DNA of 13,054 nt from Rhodospirillaceae bacterium (GCA_902547175.1 CACCMS010000025.1:1-13054), one strand, 5' to 3'. Shown: positions 1-6,873, numbered from the stretch's first letter. Notes: generated by a model not told the origin, from the letters alone. Numbers and translations are program-made.

Positions 1-88
1 TATTTTTCTTTAGATCAACAATTTCAAGTTTAAAAATGACCAGAAGTGTTAAATGAAAAATAAATGAAAAAAATATAAACTTAACCAA
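1..88 (-). CDS. tolA: TolA N-terminus (partial, TTG start)
   Basis: Only the first 29 codons lie in the window; the frame is open to the edge. TolA is the inner-membrane protein that links TolQR to the periplasm and outer membrane in the Tol-Pal system. The frame starts at TTG (88-86), preceded on the minus strand by GAGG (97-94) with a 5-nt spacer; that GAGG overlaps the tolR stop codon. The peptide begins MVKFIFFSFIFHLTLLVIF, one hydrophobic segment at about residues 3-19, followed by a more polar stretch ending DLKKN. A short N-terminal segment with a single membrane helix is the usual TolA beginning. The competing ATG at 99-97 gives only 16 codons before a stop, so it is not the start. 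The identification rests on position after tolQ-tolR and on the membrane segment, because TolA sequences are poorly conserved. Confidence 0.75.
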   Translation of the reverse strand, partial: MVKFIFFSFIFHLTLLVIFKLEIVDLKKN

Positions 89-93
89 ATAAA

Positions 94-97
94 CCTC
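94..97 (-). promoter_or_regulatory. Ribosome binding site of tolA
   Basis: GAGG on the minus strand, 5 nt upstream of the TTG at 88. It supports the TTG as the tolA start and overlaps the tolR stop codon (98-96), so the two genes are probably translationally coupled. Confidence 0.6.
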
Positions 98-509
98 ATT
101 TTTTTGGCAAAGTTATTAAACTTACATTTAAAATCCCGCTATCAATTATTTGCTTCATTACCTTCATAAGCATATCATAAGTAACAGATTTATCTGCTCT
201 AATGTAAATTTGAGTTTTAGGGTTTGCTTTTTTTATTTCTTTTAATTTTTCATTTAGCATATCTGAAGTAATTAGTTTTTTTGATATAAAAATTTCGTTG
301 TTCTTATTAATGGTAATTATAATAGGATCTTTGCTGTCTGGTATATTGGGTGTATCAACTTCTGGCAATTCTATTTCAACTCCTGTTTGTAGTAGTGGAG
401 CAGTAACCATAAATACAATTAGTAAAACCAGCATAACATCAACAAAGGGAGTAACGTTAATGTCAGAAAGAAATTTTTTTCTACCTCTATATTTTGAATA
501 ATGTTGCAT
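96..509 (-). CDS. tolR: TolR, ExbD/TolR proton-channel subunit
   Basis: TolR (137 aa) works with TolQ in the inner membrane to turn the proton motive force into movement of TolA during outer-membrane constriction at division. A short basic cytoplasmic tail (residues 1-14) precedes the signature SDINVTPFVDVMLVLLIVF (15-33). Asp24 in that stretch matches the protonatable membrane Asp of the family (Asp23 in E. coli TolR). One membrane helix spans about 22-40, followed by a periplasmic ExbD-type domain. Length is normal. Its ATG overlaps the tolQ stop by one base (TAATG) and no Shine-Dalgarno sequence is visible, so translational coupling to tolQ is likely. In this context it is TolR rather than ExbD. 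Confidence 0.95.
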   Translation of the reverse strand: MQHYSKYRGRKKFLSDINVTPFVDVMLVLLIVFMVTAPLLQTGVEIELPEVDTPNIPDSKDPIIITINKNNEIFISKKLITSDMLNEKLKEIKKANPKTQIYIRADKSVTYDMLMKVMKQIIDSGILNVSLITLPKK

Positions 510-1213
510 TATTTTTTATTATGAATATGTCTAGATAAAATATTTGATAAGTCATATAAAAAATTTTCTAAAGAGTTATAATATCTGTTGGTTTCTGATG
601 AAATTTTGTTATATGCCATAACTGCTGGTATTGCAGCTAAAAGTCCCATGGCAGTAGCAAGAAGAGCTTCCGCAATTCCTGGTGCCACTATGGCTAAGGA
701 AGTATTTTTAGATGTAGCAATTGATTGAAAGCTATTCATAATACCCCATACTGTACCAAACAGTCCAATAAAGGGAGCTGAAGAACCAGTAGTAGCAAGG
801 AAGTTTAAGTTTTTTTCAAGAGTCTCTATTTCTCTATTAAGTGTTGAAAACATAGCTTTTTCAATTCTTTTTTCTAACACAATATTTTCATCGTAGTTTA
901 TGCTTTTTCTATTCGAAGTAGTCAGTTCTTTCATGCCTGTAACAAAAATTGCCTCCATAGGGTGGGCAGGAGAGCTCTCAATGCTTTTGTGTAGTTTTTC
1001 TATATTAATACCGGACCAAAAATCATCTTCAAATTTTTTTGACTGCTTTCTAAGTTTTCTTAACTTAGTAAGTTTTTCAAATATGATACTCCAACTAAAA
1101 ATGGACAAAAAAAGTAAAGATAACATAACTAATCTTACAACAAAATCGGCCTCTAAAATAAGACCCCAAATACTCATATCTAAATCATTTATTACATTAA
1201 TATCATTGTTCAT
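509..1213 (-). CDS. tolQ: TolQ, MotA/TolQ/ExbB proton-channel protein
   Basis: TolQ (234 aa from the start chosen here) is the polytopic subunit that surrounds TolR in the Tol-Pal motor. Three membrane helices are visible at about residues 22-45, 137-160 and 174-200. The second carries the family signature GSSAPFIGLFGTVWGIM (143-159); the third contains GIAEALLATAMGLLAAIPA. The open frame extends 25 codons further upstream, to 1288, but that part lies inside ybgC. The ATG at 1213 has AGGG 8 nt upstream and gives the usual N-terminus length (then SIWGLILEADF at 14-24), so I prefer it. It leaves a 10-nt gap after ybgC. It belongs to the ybgC-tolQ-tolR-tolA set. Confidence 0.94.
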   Translation of the reverse strand: MNNDINVINDLDMSIWGLILEADFVVRLVMLSLLFLSIFSWSIIFEKLTKLRKLRKQSKKFEDDFWSGINIEKLHKSIESSPAHPMEAIFVTGMKELTTSNRKSINYDENIVLEKRIEKAMFSTLNREIETLEKNLNFLATTGSSAPFIGLFGTVWGIMNSFQSIATSKNTSLAIVAPGIAEALLATAMGLLAAIPAVMAYNKISSETNRYYNSLENFLYDLSNILSRHIHNKK

Positions 1214-1221
1214 AACCTCAA

Positions 1222-1225
1222 CCCT
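1222..1225 (-). promoter_or_regulatory. Ribosome binding site of tolQ
   Basis: AGGG on the minus strand, 8 nt before the ATG at 1213, overlapping the TAG stop of ybgC. A second purine patch (GAGG) is only 2 nt from the ATG and is probably too close. The site favours the internal ATG over the longer frame that starts within ybgC. Confidence 0.5.
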
Positions 1226-1631
1226 AATTAATGAATTTATGATATAAGGATTTTGGCATTCTAGCAACTCTTCCTGTATTTGATACACAACATACTGTGA
1301 CTTGAATTTTTGAAATTTCTTTTTTCTCTTTATAAAATATATGTCTAAAGCAAAGTTTTGCTCTATTTATGCTTTCCAAATCGGTAACTAGATTTATTTG
1401 ATCATCTAATTTACAAGAATACATGTAACTAACTTTAAGGTTTTTTACTACAAATTGAACTTGATATTTTTCTTTAATATAAGTTTGTTCTAGTGAGAGG
1501 TTTCTTAAAAACTCTGCTCTCGCTCTTTCTGCAAAGTTTAAATATTTTGAGTGATATACAATTCCACCAGCATCAGTGTCTTCATAATAAATACGTATAC
1601 TTATTTTAGAATTTAAGTTATTTAATGACAT
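1224..1631 (-). CDS. ybgC: YbgC acyl-CoA thioesterase of the Tol-Pal locus
   Basis: A 135-aa hotdog-fold thioesterase of the YbgC/4-hydroxybenzoyl-CoA thioesterase family. The family hallmark is near the N-terminus: YYEDTDAGGIVYHSKYLNFA (15-34), with Asp18 at the position of the catalytic Asp. In E. coli the gene opens the tol-pal operon and the protein has been linked to acyl-CoA turnover and phospholipid metabolism at the membrane; its role in Tol function is unsettled. Length is normal. The ATG lies one base beyond the ruvC stop (1633) with no clear Shine-Dalgarno sequence, suggesting coupling to ruvC. Confidence 0.93.
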   Translation of the reverse strand: MSLNNLNSKISIRIYYEDTDAGGIVYHSKYLNFAERARAEFLRNLSLEQTYIKEKYQVQFVVKNLKVSYMYSCKLDDQINLVTDLESINRAKLCFRHIFYKEKKEISKIQVTVCCVSNTGRVARMPKSLYHKFIN

Positions 1632-1632
1632 T

Positions 1633-2109
1633 TCATTTGCTATTAAATTTTTCTATCCAATACAAAGTTAATAAAGCAGCTTCTGCTATTCCATCATTAC
1701 TTTTTACATTCCAAAGATCTGAGTCTCCAAACTTTAATCTAGCTAGATCCAAACTTTCTTTTTTAGATGGGCCTAATCCAAGAAATTTTTTCCAAATAGC
1801 AGGAGCAACATAATCTACTCTTTTAGAAAAAAGATAGCTTAAGGTTTCTATTCCTCCAAAGTTTCTTCCAAATTGAAAACTAGATGTTACCCCTTGTCTG
1901 GGCATAGCATGAACTTTTTCAATAATACTAACATCAATAGGATGGCTTTGTAATTCTGTAGCTATCTTTTTTGTATCTATTATTTTTTTTCCATAAATAG
2001 TTACTGTTGGCATTCTTAAAGCAAGAATAATTTTTGGTAAAGTATTATTACTATTCTTAATAATTGCTAATCCTCCTGAACTTCCAGGGTCTATACCTAA
2101 AACTAGCAT
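1633..2109 (-). CDS. RuvC-like Holliday junction resolvase (atypical, phage/MOC1-like type)
   Basis: A 158-aa RNase H-fold nuclease expected to cut Holliday junctions. Visible elements are GIDPGSSGGLAII (5-17) with the first catalytic Asp (D7), SIIEKVHAMPRQGVTSSFQF (61-80) with acidic E64, and SNDGIAEAALL (137-147) with D139 and E143. The HAMPxQGVxSxFxFGRxxG block and the DGxAEA ending differ from textbook RuvC (which has IEQVF and DAADALA). They resemble the RuvC-like proteins of phages and the plant organelle MOC1 group. It sits in the chromosomal ruvC position between yebC and ybgC, but ruvA and ruvB, which usually follow, are absent. No Shine-Dalgarno sequence is seen before the ATG. All acidic residues appear present, so it is probably active. 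I leave the symbol empty because it may not be orthologous to ruvC. Confidence 0.85.
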   Translation of the reverse strand: MLVLGIDPGSSGGLAIIKNSNNTLPKIILALRMPTVTIYGKKIIDTKKIATELQSHPIDVSIIEKVHAMPRQGVTSSFQFGRNFGGIETLSYLFSKRVDYVAPAIWKKFLGLGPSKKESLDLARLKFGDSDLWNVKSNDGIAEAALLTLYWIEKFNSK

Positions 2110-2133
2110 TTTATTTTAATTAACAAATTATTA

Positions 2134-2871
2134 TTACTCTTCTAAGTCTTGATTTAAATTTATATTAGAAAATACACGTTGTATATCATCATTTTCTTCT
2201 AATAAGTCTATAAAAGATAATACTTTTTTTTCAATATCTGGTTCTAATATGATAGGATTTTTTGCCTTCCATATTAATTCTGATTTCTTTGGCTCTCCAA
2301 ATTCAAGCTCCAAATCATCTCTAAACTTGCTAAAGTCTTCAGGGTTACAAGTTGAAATTATGAGAGATCCTTCTTCTATTACATCTAATGCATTGTTATC
2401 AATAGAAAAATCAAAAAATTTTTCTTTTGAAATATTTTGTGAATCATATTTTACTTCACCTATTTTATTAAAATTAAAACTTGCAGAACCAGTTTCTCCC
2501 AACAAACCTCCATTTTTATGCAAAATAGTTCTTATTTCAGAAGCTGTTCTGTTTTTATTATCAGTTAAGGTTTCAATAATTAAAAATACTCCATTGTTAG
2601 CAATGCCTTCATACCGTATTTCATCATACTGAGTATTATCATCATTGGAGGTTGCTTTTTGTACAGCTTTATTAATTCTATCATTGGGCATATTTTCATG
2701 GCGAGCATTAATCATTGCATTTCTAAGTCTTGGGTTTTGTTTCGGATCAGGCATACCCGATTTGGCAGCTACTGTAATTTCTCTAGCTAATTTAGCAAAT
2801 AGCTTTGCCCTTTTTGCATCTTGAGCACCTTTTCTGTGCATTATATTTTTAAACTGTGAATGTCCAGCCAT
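2134..2871 (-). CDS. yebC: YebC/PmpR family protein
   Basis: A 245-aa member of the YebC/PmpR/TACO1 family. The N-terminus MAGHSQFKNIMHRKGAQDAK (1-20) is the family signature, followed by RAKLFAKLAREITVAAKSG and NPRLRNAMINARHENMPNDRI. The later part has the usual GLLGETGSASFNF and EEGSLIISTCNPEDF blocks. Family members have been described as transcription regulators; more recent work on YebC and TACO1 points to relief of ribosome stalling, which would fit with EF-P being encoded in the same window. Length is typical. The signature fixes the start, although the 4-nt gap after the phosphoesterase gene carries no ribosome binding site. The order yebC-ruvC is conserved across many proteobacteria. 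Confidence 0.96.
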   Translation of the reverse strand: MAGHSQFKNIMHRKGAQDAKRAKLFAKLAREITVAAKSGMPDPKQNPRLRNAMINARHENMPNDRINKAVQKATSNDDNTQYDEIRYEGIANNGVFLIIETLTDNKNRTASEIRTILHKNGGLLGETGSASFNFNKIGEVKYDSQNISKEKFFDFSIDNNALDVIEEGSLIISTCNPEDFSKFRDDLELEFGEPKKSELIWKAKNPIILEPDIEKKVLSFIDLLEENDDIQRVFSNINLNQDLEE

Positions 2872-2875
2872 AGTT

Positions 2876-3706
2876 TTATTTTAAAAACAATTTTTCATCA
2901 GGTATTTTATTTTCTAAAATATCTCCTATTATCAATTGTTTCGCTACACTTGACAACCCTGTATCTTCAAAAATCTTAATAATTACACCACATATAGTGT
3001 GATTTATTGATGCTGGTTTAATTTTTTGAAATCCAGGCTTTTTTACAAAATTTTCTATCCATTTATTTTTCTCTCCTCCTATTACTGAATCATAATCACC
3101 ACACATTCCGGCATCTGTTTGATATGCTGTGCCATGAGGTAAAATCCTAAGGTCTGATGTAGGAACATGTGTATGAGTGCCTATTACAGCCGTTACTTTT
3201 CCATCTAAGTAATTTGCAAGCGCTTGTTTTTCAGAAGCAGCTTCTCCATGAATATCTATTATAATTGCATCACAATTTTTTTTTAATATATAATTATTCA
3301 TGATATTTTTAACTGATTCGAAAAGATTATCCGACTTTCTCATAAATAGATTACATAGTAAATTTATGACTAGAATTTTTTTTTTTGTTTTAGTTTCATA
3401 AAGAATATAACCTTGACCAGCTGGTTGGTTATTTAAATTATTTGGTTTTAATAAATTACAGTTTTTCGCAATATATGGAATAATTTCAATCTTATCCCAT
3501 ACGTGGTTTCCTGTACTAATTACATTTACCCCTGCTTCAAACAAATTATTACTAATATCAGGGGTAATGCCATAGCCTTCTGCTACATTTTCAGCATTTG
3601 TAATTACAAGGCTGATATTGTATTTGACACAAATGTTTCTCAAGTTTTTTTTTAAGAAATAAACACAATTTTCTCCTACAAGATCACCTAAAAATAATAT
3701 ATTCAT
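2876..3706 (-). CDS. YmdB-like (TIGR00282) metallophosphoesterase
   Basis: A 276-aa calcineurin-like phosphoesterase of the TIGR00282/YmdB group, whose studied members hydrolyse cyclic nucleotides. Metal and active-site residues are visible: D8 in LFLGDLVGE, E39-N40 in NAENVAEGYGIT (37-48), N67-H68 in STGNHVWD (64-71), H153 in DIHGEAASEKQA, and H178/H180 in GTHTHVPT (176-183), followed by the conserved TDAGMCG. Nothing essential is missing and the length is normal. The ATG overlaps the stop of the cyclo-ligase gene (ATGA, 3703-3706), so the two are probably coupled. The cyclo-ligase/phosphoesterase/yebC order recurs in alphaproteobacteria. Substrate and physiological role here are unknown. 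Confidence 0.93.
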   Translation of the reverse strand: MNILFLGDLVGENCVYFLKKNLRNICVKYNISLVITNAENVAEGYGITPDISNNLFEAGVNVISTGNHVWDKIEIIPYIAKNCNLLKPNNLNNQPAGQGYILYETKTKKKILVINLLCNLFMRKSDNLFESVKNIMNNYILKKNCDAIIIDIHGEAASEKQALANYLDGKVTAVIGTHTHVPTSDLRILPHGTAYQTDAGMCGDYDSVIGGEKNKWIENFVKKPGFQKIKPASINHTICGVIIKIFEDTGLSSVAKQLIIGDILENKIPDEKLFLK

Positions 3707-4251
3707 GATTTAAAAACTTTTATAGACTCATCAGTAATAATTGTATTGCATCTAAGATCAAAGTGTTCAGAGGGTAAATAATTTACTTCTTGAAACTCAT
3801 ATCCATAACCTAAATAAAATAAATTCTTATTTTTTTCAAAAAATTTATCATAAAAACCTTTTCCATAACCAAGTCTAACCCCGTTCTTATCAAAAGCAAG
3901 CATTGGAACTAAAATTAAACTTGGATTTTTTTGAACAGATTTTTGCTTTGGTTCATAAAACTTTAATTTGTTGAATATAAGTGTATCATTTAATTTCCAT
4001 TGAAAAAATTTTAATCGATTTGAAGAAATTGAAGGTAGATAAATATCAATTTTTTTTTCTAATAATAATTTTATCAAAGGCCTTGTGTCTAGTTCATATA
4101 ACATAGGCCAATATAGACCAATTGATTTAATATTTTTTTTAAAATAATAAAAAAAATTTTTTGCAGCTTTCCATGAAGCATTTTCGTCTAGAGAATAATT
4201 TTTTCTTCTTAATATTTTTACTTTTTTTCTTATACTATCTTTATCATTCAT
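3703..4251 (-). CDS. ygfA: 5-formyltetrahydrofolate cyclo-ligase
   Basis: A 182-aa enzyme that uses ATP to convert 5-formyltetrahydrofolate into 5,10-methenyltetrahydrofolate, returning a stored folate to one-carbon metabolism. The family signature is clear: LVPMLAFDKNGVRLGYGKGF (114-133) continuing YDKF. Also present are an N-terminal basic IRKKVKILRRKNYS, the substrate-binding ELDTRP (53-58) and a C-terminal LPSEHFDLRCNTIITDE. The N-terminal helix is somewhat short, but total length is normal. The ATG overlaps the end of zapA by 8 nt. In many proteobacteria 6S RNA lies between zapA and this gene; the overlap rules that out here. Confidence 0.94.
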   Translation of the reverse strand: MNDKDSIRKKVKILRRKNYSLDENASWKAAKNFFYYFKKNIKSIGLYWPMLYELDTRPLIKLLLEKKIDIYLPSISSNRLKFFQWKLNDTLIFNKLKFYEPKQKSVQKNPSLILVPMLAFDKNGVRLGYGKGFYDKFFEKNKNLFYLGYGYEFQEVNYLPSEHFDLRCNTIITDESIKVFKS

Positions 4252-4519
4252 TAGAAAATTTTTTAGCTAATTTATCAATTTTTTCAGAGGTAATGCTTAT
4301 AATTTTTTCTGCTTCTTTCTCAACTTCATCTGATTTATCTAATAAAACTAATGAAGCTAGTAATATCATTCTTGCTTCGCCAAGTTGCCCTATTTTTTCT
4401 GAAAGTTTTTGTACTTGATTGTTTATTAGTGATGATAAAGACTTTATTCTTTCTTCCTCTCCATCTTTGCAAGATATTCTGTAAGATCTTCCATTTATAG
4501 TTATATCAACTTCAGCCAT
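4244..4519 (-). CDS. zapA: ZapA, Z-ring associated division protein
   Basis: A small cytoplasmic protein (91 aa from the chosen start) that bundles and cross-links FtsZ filaments. The globular N-terminus has the family pattern VDITINGRSYRISCKDGEEE (4-23), followed by a long helix (about 27-91) with the hydrophobic repeat expected for ZapA dimer and tetramer formation (GEARMILLASLVLLDKSDE). The frame runs 8 codons further upstream, to 4543, but that extension lies inside the preceding gene. The ATG at 4519 has AAGG 5 nt upstream (4528-4525) and gives the standard N-terminus, so it is preferred. It overlaps the upstream coiled-coil gene and the downstream cyclo-ligase gene by 8 nt each. Confidence 0.93.
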   Translation of the reverse strand: MAEVDITINGRSYRISCKDGEEERIKSLSSLINNQVQKLSEKIGQLGEARMILLASLVLLDKSDEVEKEAEKIISITSEKIDKLAKKFSNE

Positions 4520-4748
4520 TATTACCTTTATCTCTAGTAACATTCTTTCTTAATAATTCTATTTCTTGTAAGGCTTGATCAATCAATTCTAAAGAAGCTA
4601 CTTTTTGTTTTTTTAAAATAATTATTTCATTCTCTAAATTCTTTTTTATTTTAATATTTTTCTCAGCTTCTAATAATTTATCATAACTTCCCTCTATACT
4701 TTTTATAGCAAGTTCAATTTTTTCAAAATATTTCTTTAAATTGTTCAT
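4512..4748 (-). CDS. Small coiled-coil protein upstream of zapA (DUF4164-like)
   Basis: A 78-aa protein predicted to be almost wholly helical. A heptad-like spacing of Leu/Ile runs from about residue 3 to 70, broken only by IEGSYD (18-23). It is rich in Lys and Glu and has no membrane segment or signal peptide. Alphaproteobacteria often carry a short coiled-coil protein (DUF4164) at this position next to zapA; I infer the same here from place, size and composition, since the family has little sequence signature. A ZapB-like role in Z-ring bundling is possible but unproven. It is the first gene of the minus-strand run, and its ATG lacks a Shine-Dalgarno sequence. The end overlaps the zapA start by 8 nt. 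Confidence 0.75.
   Translation of the reverse strand: MNNLKKYFEKIELAIKSIEGSYDKLLEAEKNIKIKKNLENEIIILKKQKVASLELIDQALQEIELLRKNVTRDKGNNG
4525..4528 (-). promoter_or_regulatory. Ribosome binding site of zapA
   Basis: AAGG on the minus strand, 5 nt before the ATG at 4519 and inside the last codons of the upstream coiled-coil gene. It decides the zapA start in favour of the ATG at 4519 over one 24 nt earlier. Confidence 0.55.
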
Positions 4749-4757
4749 ATTACATAA

Positions 4758-4787
4758 TTAACATATATGTTATTAAATTATTATATT
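4758..4787 (+). promoter_or_regulatory. Candidate promoter for the tkt run
   Basis: TTAACA at 4758-4763 (5 of 6 to the -35 consensus) and TATATT at 4782-4787 (5 of 6 to the -10 consensus), separated by 18 nt. The start would fall near 4794, leaving a leader of about 90 nt before tkt. The -35 box lies in the 14-bp palindrome. Such matches are common by chance in this composition. Confidence 0.3.
4759..4772. repeat. 14-bp perfect palindrome
   Basis: TAACATATATGTTA reads the same on both strands. It lies 11 nt upstream of the ATG of the minus-strand run and overlaps the candidate -35 box for tkt. It could be an operator for a dimeric regulator, or chance in AT-rich DNA. Confidence 0.35.
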
Positions 4788-4793
4788 AAACTA

Positions 4794-4822
4794 ATTATAT
4801 AAAAAATTGAAATAATTATAAA
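4794..4822 (-). promoter_or_regulatory. Candidate promoter for the zapA-tol run
   Basis: On the minus strand, TTTATA (4822-4817) and a perfect TATAAT (4799-4794) are separated by 17 nt, about 45 nt upstream of the ATG at 4748. Spacing and -10 box are ideal, the -35 is 4 of 6. AT-richness makes this a low-confidence call. Confidence 0.3.
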
Positions 4823-4886
4823 ATTAAAGAAAAAACTTTTGCTTTTTATTTAAGAAATTATCATAGTTATTTTATTTTAGAATGAT

Positions 4887-6872
4887 ATGAATTTAACTGA
4901 AGATGAAATTAAAAAATATTTAGCAATGGCCAATGCCATACGGTTTTTGTCTGCTGATGCAGTTGAAAACGCTAAATCAGGTCATCCGGGAATGCCTATG
5001 GGTATCGCTGAAGTTGTTACTATACTTTTTGCTAAACATTTAAAATTTAATCCAAAGAATCCTGAATGGAAAAATAGAGATCGTTTTATTTTATCTGCAG
5101 GGCATGGTTCTATGTTGATGTATTCATTATTGTATCTTTTAGGATATCCTAAAATTGCAATGGATCACATCAAGAGTTTTAGAAAAGTAAATTCTCCTGC
5201 TGCTGGACACCCTGAATTTGGTGAATTACCAGGAATAGAAACCACTACAGGACCCCTAGGACAAGGGTTAGGAAATGGTCTTGGTATGGCTATATCTGAG
5301 AAAATTATGAGACAGAGATACGGAGAAAATGTATTTAACCATTATATTTATATTCTAGCAGGTGATGGATGTCTTATGGAAGGAATCAGCCATGAGTTTG
5401 CTTCACTAGCTGGGCATTTAAATTTATCAAATTTAATATTAATATATGATGACAATAAGATTTCAATTGATGGCCCTACCTCCTTAACCATGTCTGATAA
5501 TACTTTAGAAAGATTTAATGCACTAGGATGGCATACTACGAGCATTGATGGTTATAATTTAGAAGAAGTAGATAATGCGATGACAAATGCTAAACTTGAC
5601 CCCAGGCCTTCTTTGATTTCTTGTAATACATTAATTGGATATGGAGCTCCAAATAAACAAAATACCGCTGGTAGCCATGGAGCTCCGCTCGGAGAAGAAG
5701 AAATACAAATGGCTAAAAAAAACATGAAATGGAATTACGATAAGTTTGTACTTCCAGAACAGGTAAAAAAAGATTGGCATGATATAGGAAATAGAAATAT
5801 TGGATTATCTAAAGAATGGGAAAAACAAAACTCGTACATATTAGATGATTTAAAAAAAATTAATGATGGATTACTAAACAATATTGAAAAAGGAAAAAAA
5901 GAAAGCATTAATTATTTCTTAAAAAACAAAGAAAATATTGCGACCAGAAAGTCAAGTGAGATCGTTTTAGAGTTTATGAATAAATATAACCTAAATTTAT
6001 TAGGTGGTTCAGCAGATTTAACTGGTTCAAATAACACCTTTGTTAAGAGTATGCATAAAATTACAAAAACTGACTTTAAAGGTAATTATATTCATTGGGG
6101 AGTTAGAGAACATTGTATGGCAGCAGCTATGAACGGTATAGCCTTGCATGGTTTCTTAATTCCCTACGGAGGAACTTTTTTAGTTTTTAGTGATTATTGT
6201 AGACCTTCTATTAGACTCTCGGCACTTATGAGGAAAAGAGTTATATATGTATTTACACATGACTCTATTGGTTTAGGAGAAGATGGTCCTACTCATCAAC
6301 CTATTGAACATTTATCTTCATTAAGAGATATTCCTAATTTAAAAGTTTTTAGACCCTGTGATTCAATAGAGACTGCTGAATGCTGGGCTTTAGCACTTGC
6401 TAATGAAGATGGTCCTTCAGTACTAGCACTATCAAGGCAAAATCTAAAACTTCTTAGAAATGAAAAGTTTAATAATGAAGAAAATTATTCTAACTATGGA
6501 GCTTATGTAATTTTAGATTTTGAAACTCCTGATATAAATATCATAGCTAGTGGTTCAGAAGTTGAAATTGCTGTAGAGGCATCTAAAAAATTAAATAAAA
6601 AAAATGTTAAGGCTAGAGTTATATCTATGCCATGTATGGAGCTATTTAATGAAAATGATAAAGAATATAGGAAAATAATTTTTAATGATACAAAAAATAT
6701 TTTTATAGAGGCAGGGACTATGCAATCTTGGGCGCAGTATATGAATTCAGAGGATGTTTTTATTGGATTAAAAAGTTTTGGTTTATCTGGGCCCGCTAAA
6801 GATGTTTATGAGCATTTTCAAATTACGGTTGACAGAGTTATAAAAGAAGTTACCAAAGTTTTAAATATTTAA
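4887..6872 (+). CDS. tkt: Transketolase
   Basis: A 661-aa thiamine-diphosphate enzyme moving two-carbon units between sugar phosphates in the pentose phosphate pathway; length matches E. coli TktA. Visible motifs: SGHPGMPMG (31-39), SAGHGSMLMYSLLYL (70-84), the loop GHPEFGELPGIETTTGPLGQ (107-126), and the ThDP/metal motif beginning GDG (159-161) and ending DDNKISIDG with N190. The catalytic Glu is E408 in HWGVREH (403-409), and GEDGPTHQPIEHLSSLR follows in the pyrimidine domain. All key residues are present. There is only a poor ribosome binding site before the ATG at 4887; the next ATG (codon 14) would cut into the conserved start, so the first is kept. It is first in the plus-strand run, and gap follows after 13 nt. 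Confidence 0.98.
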   Translation: MNLTEDEIKKYLAMANAIRFLSADAVENAKSGHPGMPMGIAEVVTILFAKHLKFNPKNPEWKNRDRFILSAGHGSMLMYSLLYLLGYPKIAMDHIKSFRKVNSPAAGHPEFGELPGIETTTGPLGQGLGNGLGMAISEKIMRQRYGENVFNHYIYILAGDGCLMEGISHEFASLAGHLNLSNLILIYDDNKISIDGPTSLTMSDNTLERFNALGWHTTSIDGYNLEEVDNAMTNAKLDPRPSLISCNTLIGYGAPNKQNTAGSHGAPLGEEEIQMAKKNMKWNYDKFVLPEQVKKDWHDIGNRNIGLSKEWEKQNSYILDDLKKINDGLLNNIEKGKKESINYFLKNKENIATRKSSEIVLEFMNKYNLNLLGGSADLTGSNNTFVKSMHKITKTDFKGNYIHWGVREHCMAAAMNGIALHGFLIPYGGTFLVFSDYCRPSIRLSALMRKRVIYVFTHDSIGLGEDGPTHQPIEHLSSLRDIPNLKVFRPCDSIETAECWALALANEDGPSVLALSRQNLKLLRNEKFNNEENYSNYGAYVILDFETPDINIIASGSEVEIAVEASKKLNKKNVKARVISMPCMELFNENDKEYRKIIFNDTKNIFIEAGTMQSWAQYMNSEDVFIGLKSFGLSGPAKDVYEHFQITVDRVIKEVTKVLNI

Positions 6873-6873
6873 T

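Larger units (their letters stand above)
4749..4886. promoter_or_regulatory. Divergent intergenic region, zapA run versus tkt run
   Basis: This 138-nt, extremely AT-rich stretch separates two long divergent gene runs and is the only intergenic space in the window above 40 nt, so both runs probably start here. I see no open frame, tRNA or GC-rich hairpin in it. It holds promoter-like hexamers in both directions and a 14-bp palindrome, listed separately. The base composition makes chance -10 boxes very likely, so exact promoter positions are weak calls while the region as a whole is a safe one. Confidence 0.7.

Noticed and set aside
1..99. Short ATG frame just after tolR (ATG at 99-97)
   Set aside because: It stops after 16 codons, while the TTG frame beside it stays open to the window edge and has a spaced GAGG.
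298..1247. Plus-strand open frames opposite tolR and tolQ (298-501 and 900-1247)
   Set aside because: They lie antisense to clearly conserved genes, show no recognisable domain and arise from the AT-rich codon pattern of the real genes.
1214..1288. N-terminal extension of TolQ by 25 codons
   Set aside because: It falls almost wholly inside ybgC and lacks TolQ-like sequence; the ATG at 1213 has a spaced AGGG.
1625..2632. Plus-strand open frames opposite the resolvase gene and yebC
   Set aside because: They are antisense to strongly conserved proteins and have no family features or ribosome binding sites.
4244..4251. 6S RNA between zapA and the formyltetrahydrofolate cyclo-ligase gene
   Set aside because: Many proteobacteria have it at this junction, but here the two genes overlap by 8 nt, leaving no space. 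It must be elsewhere or absent.
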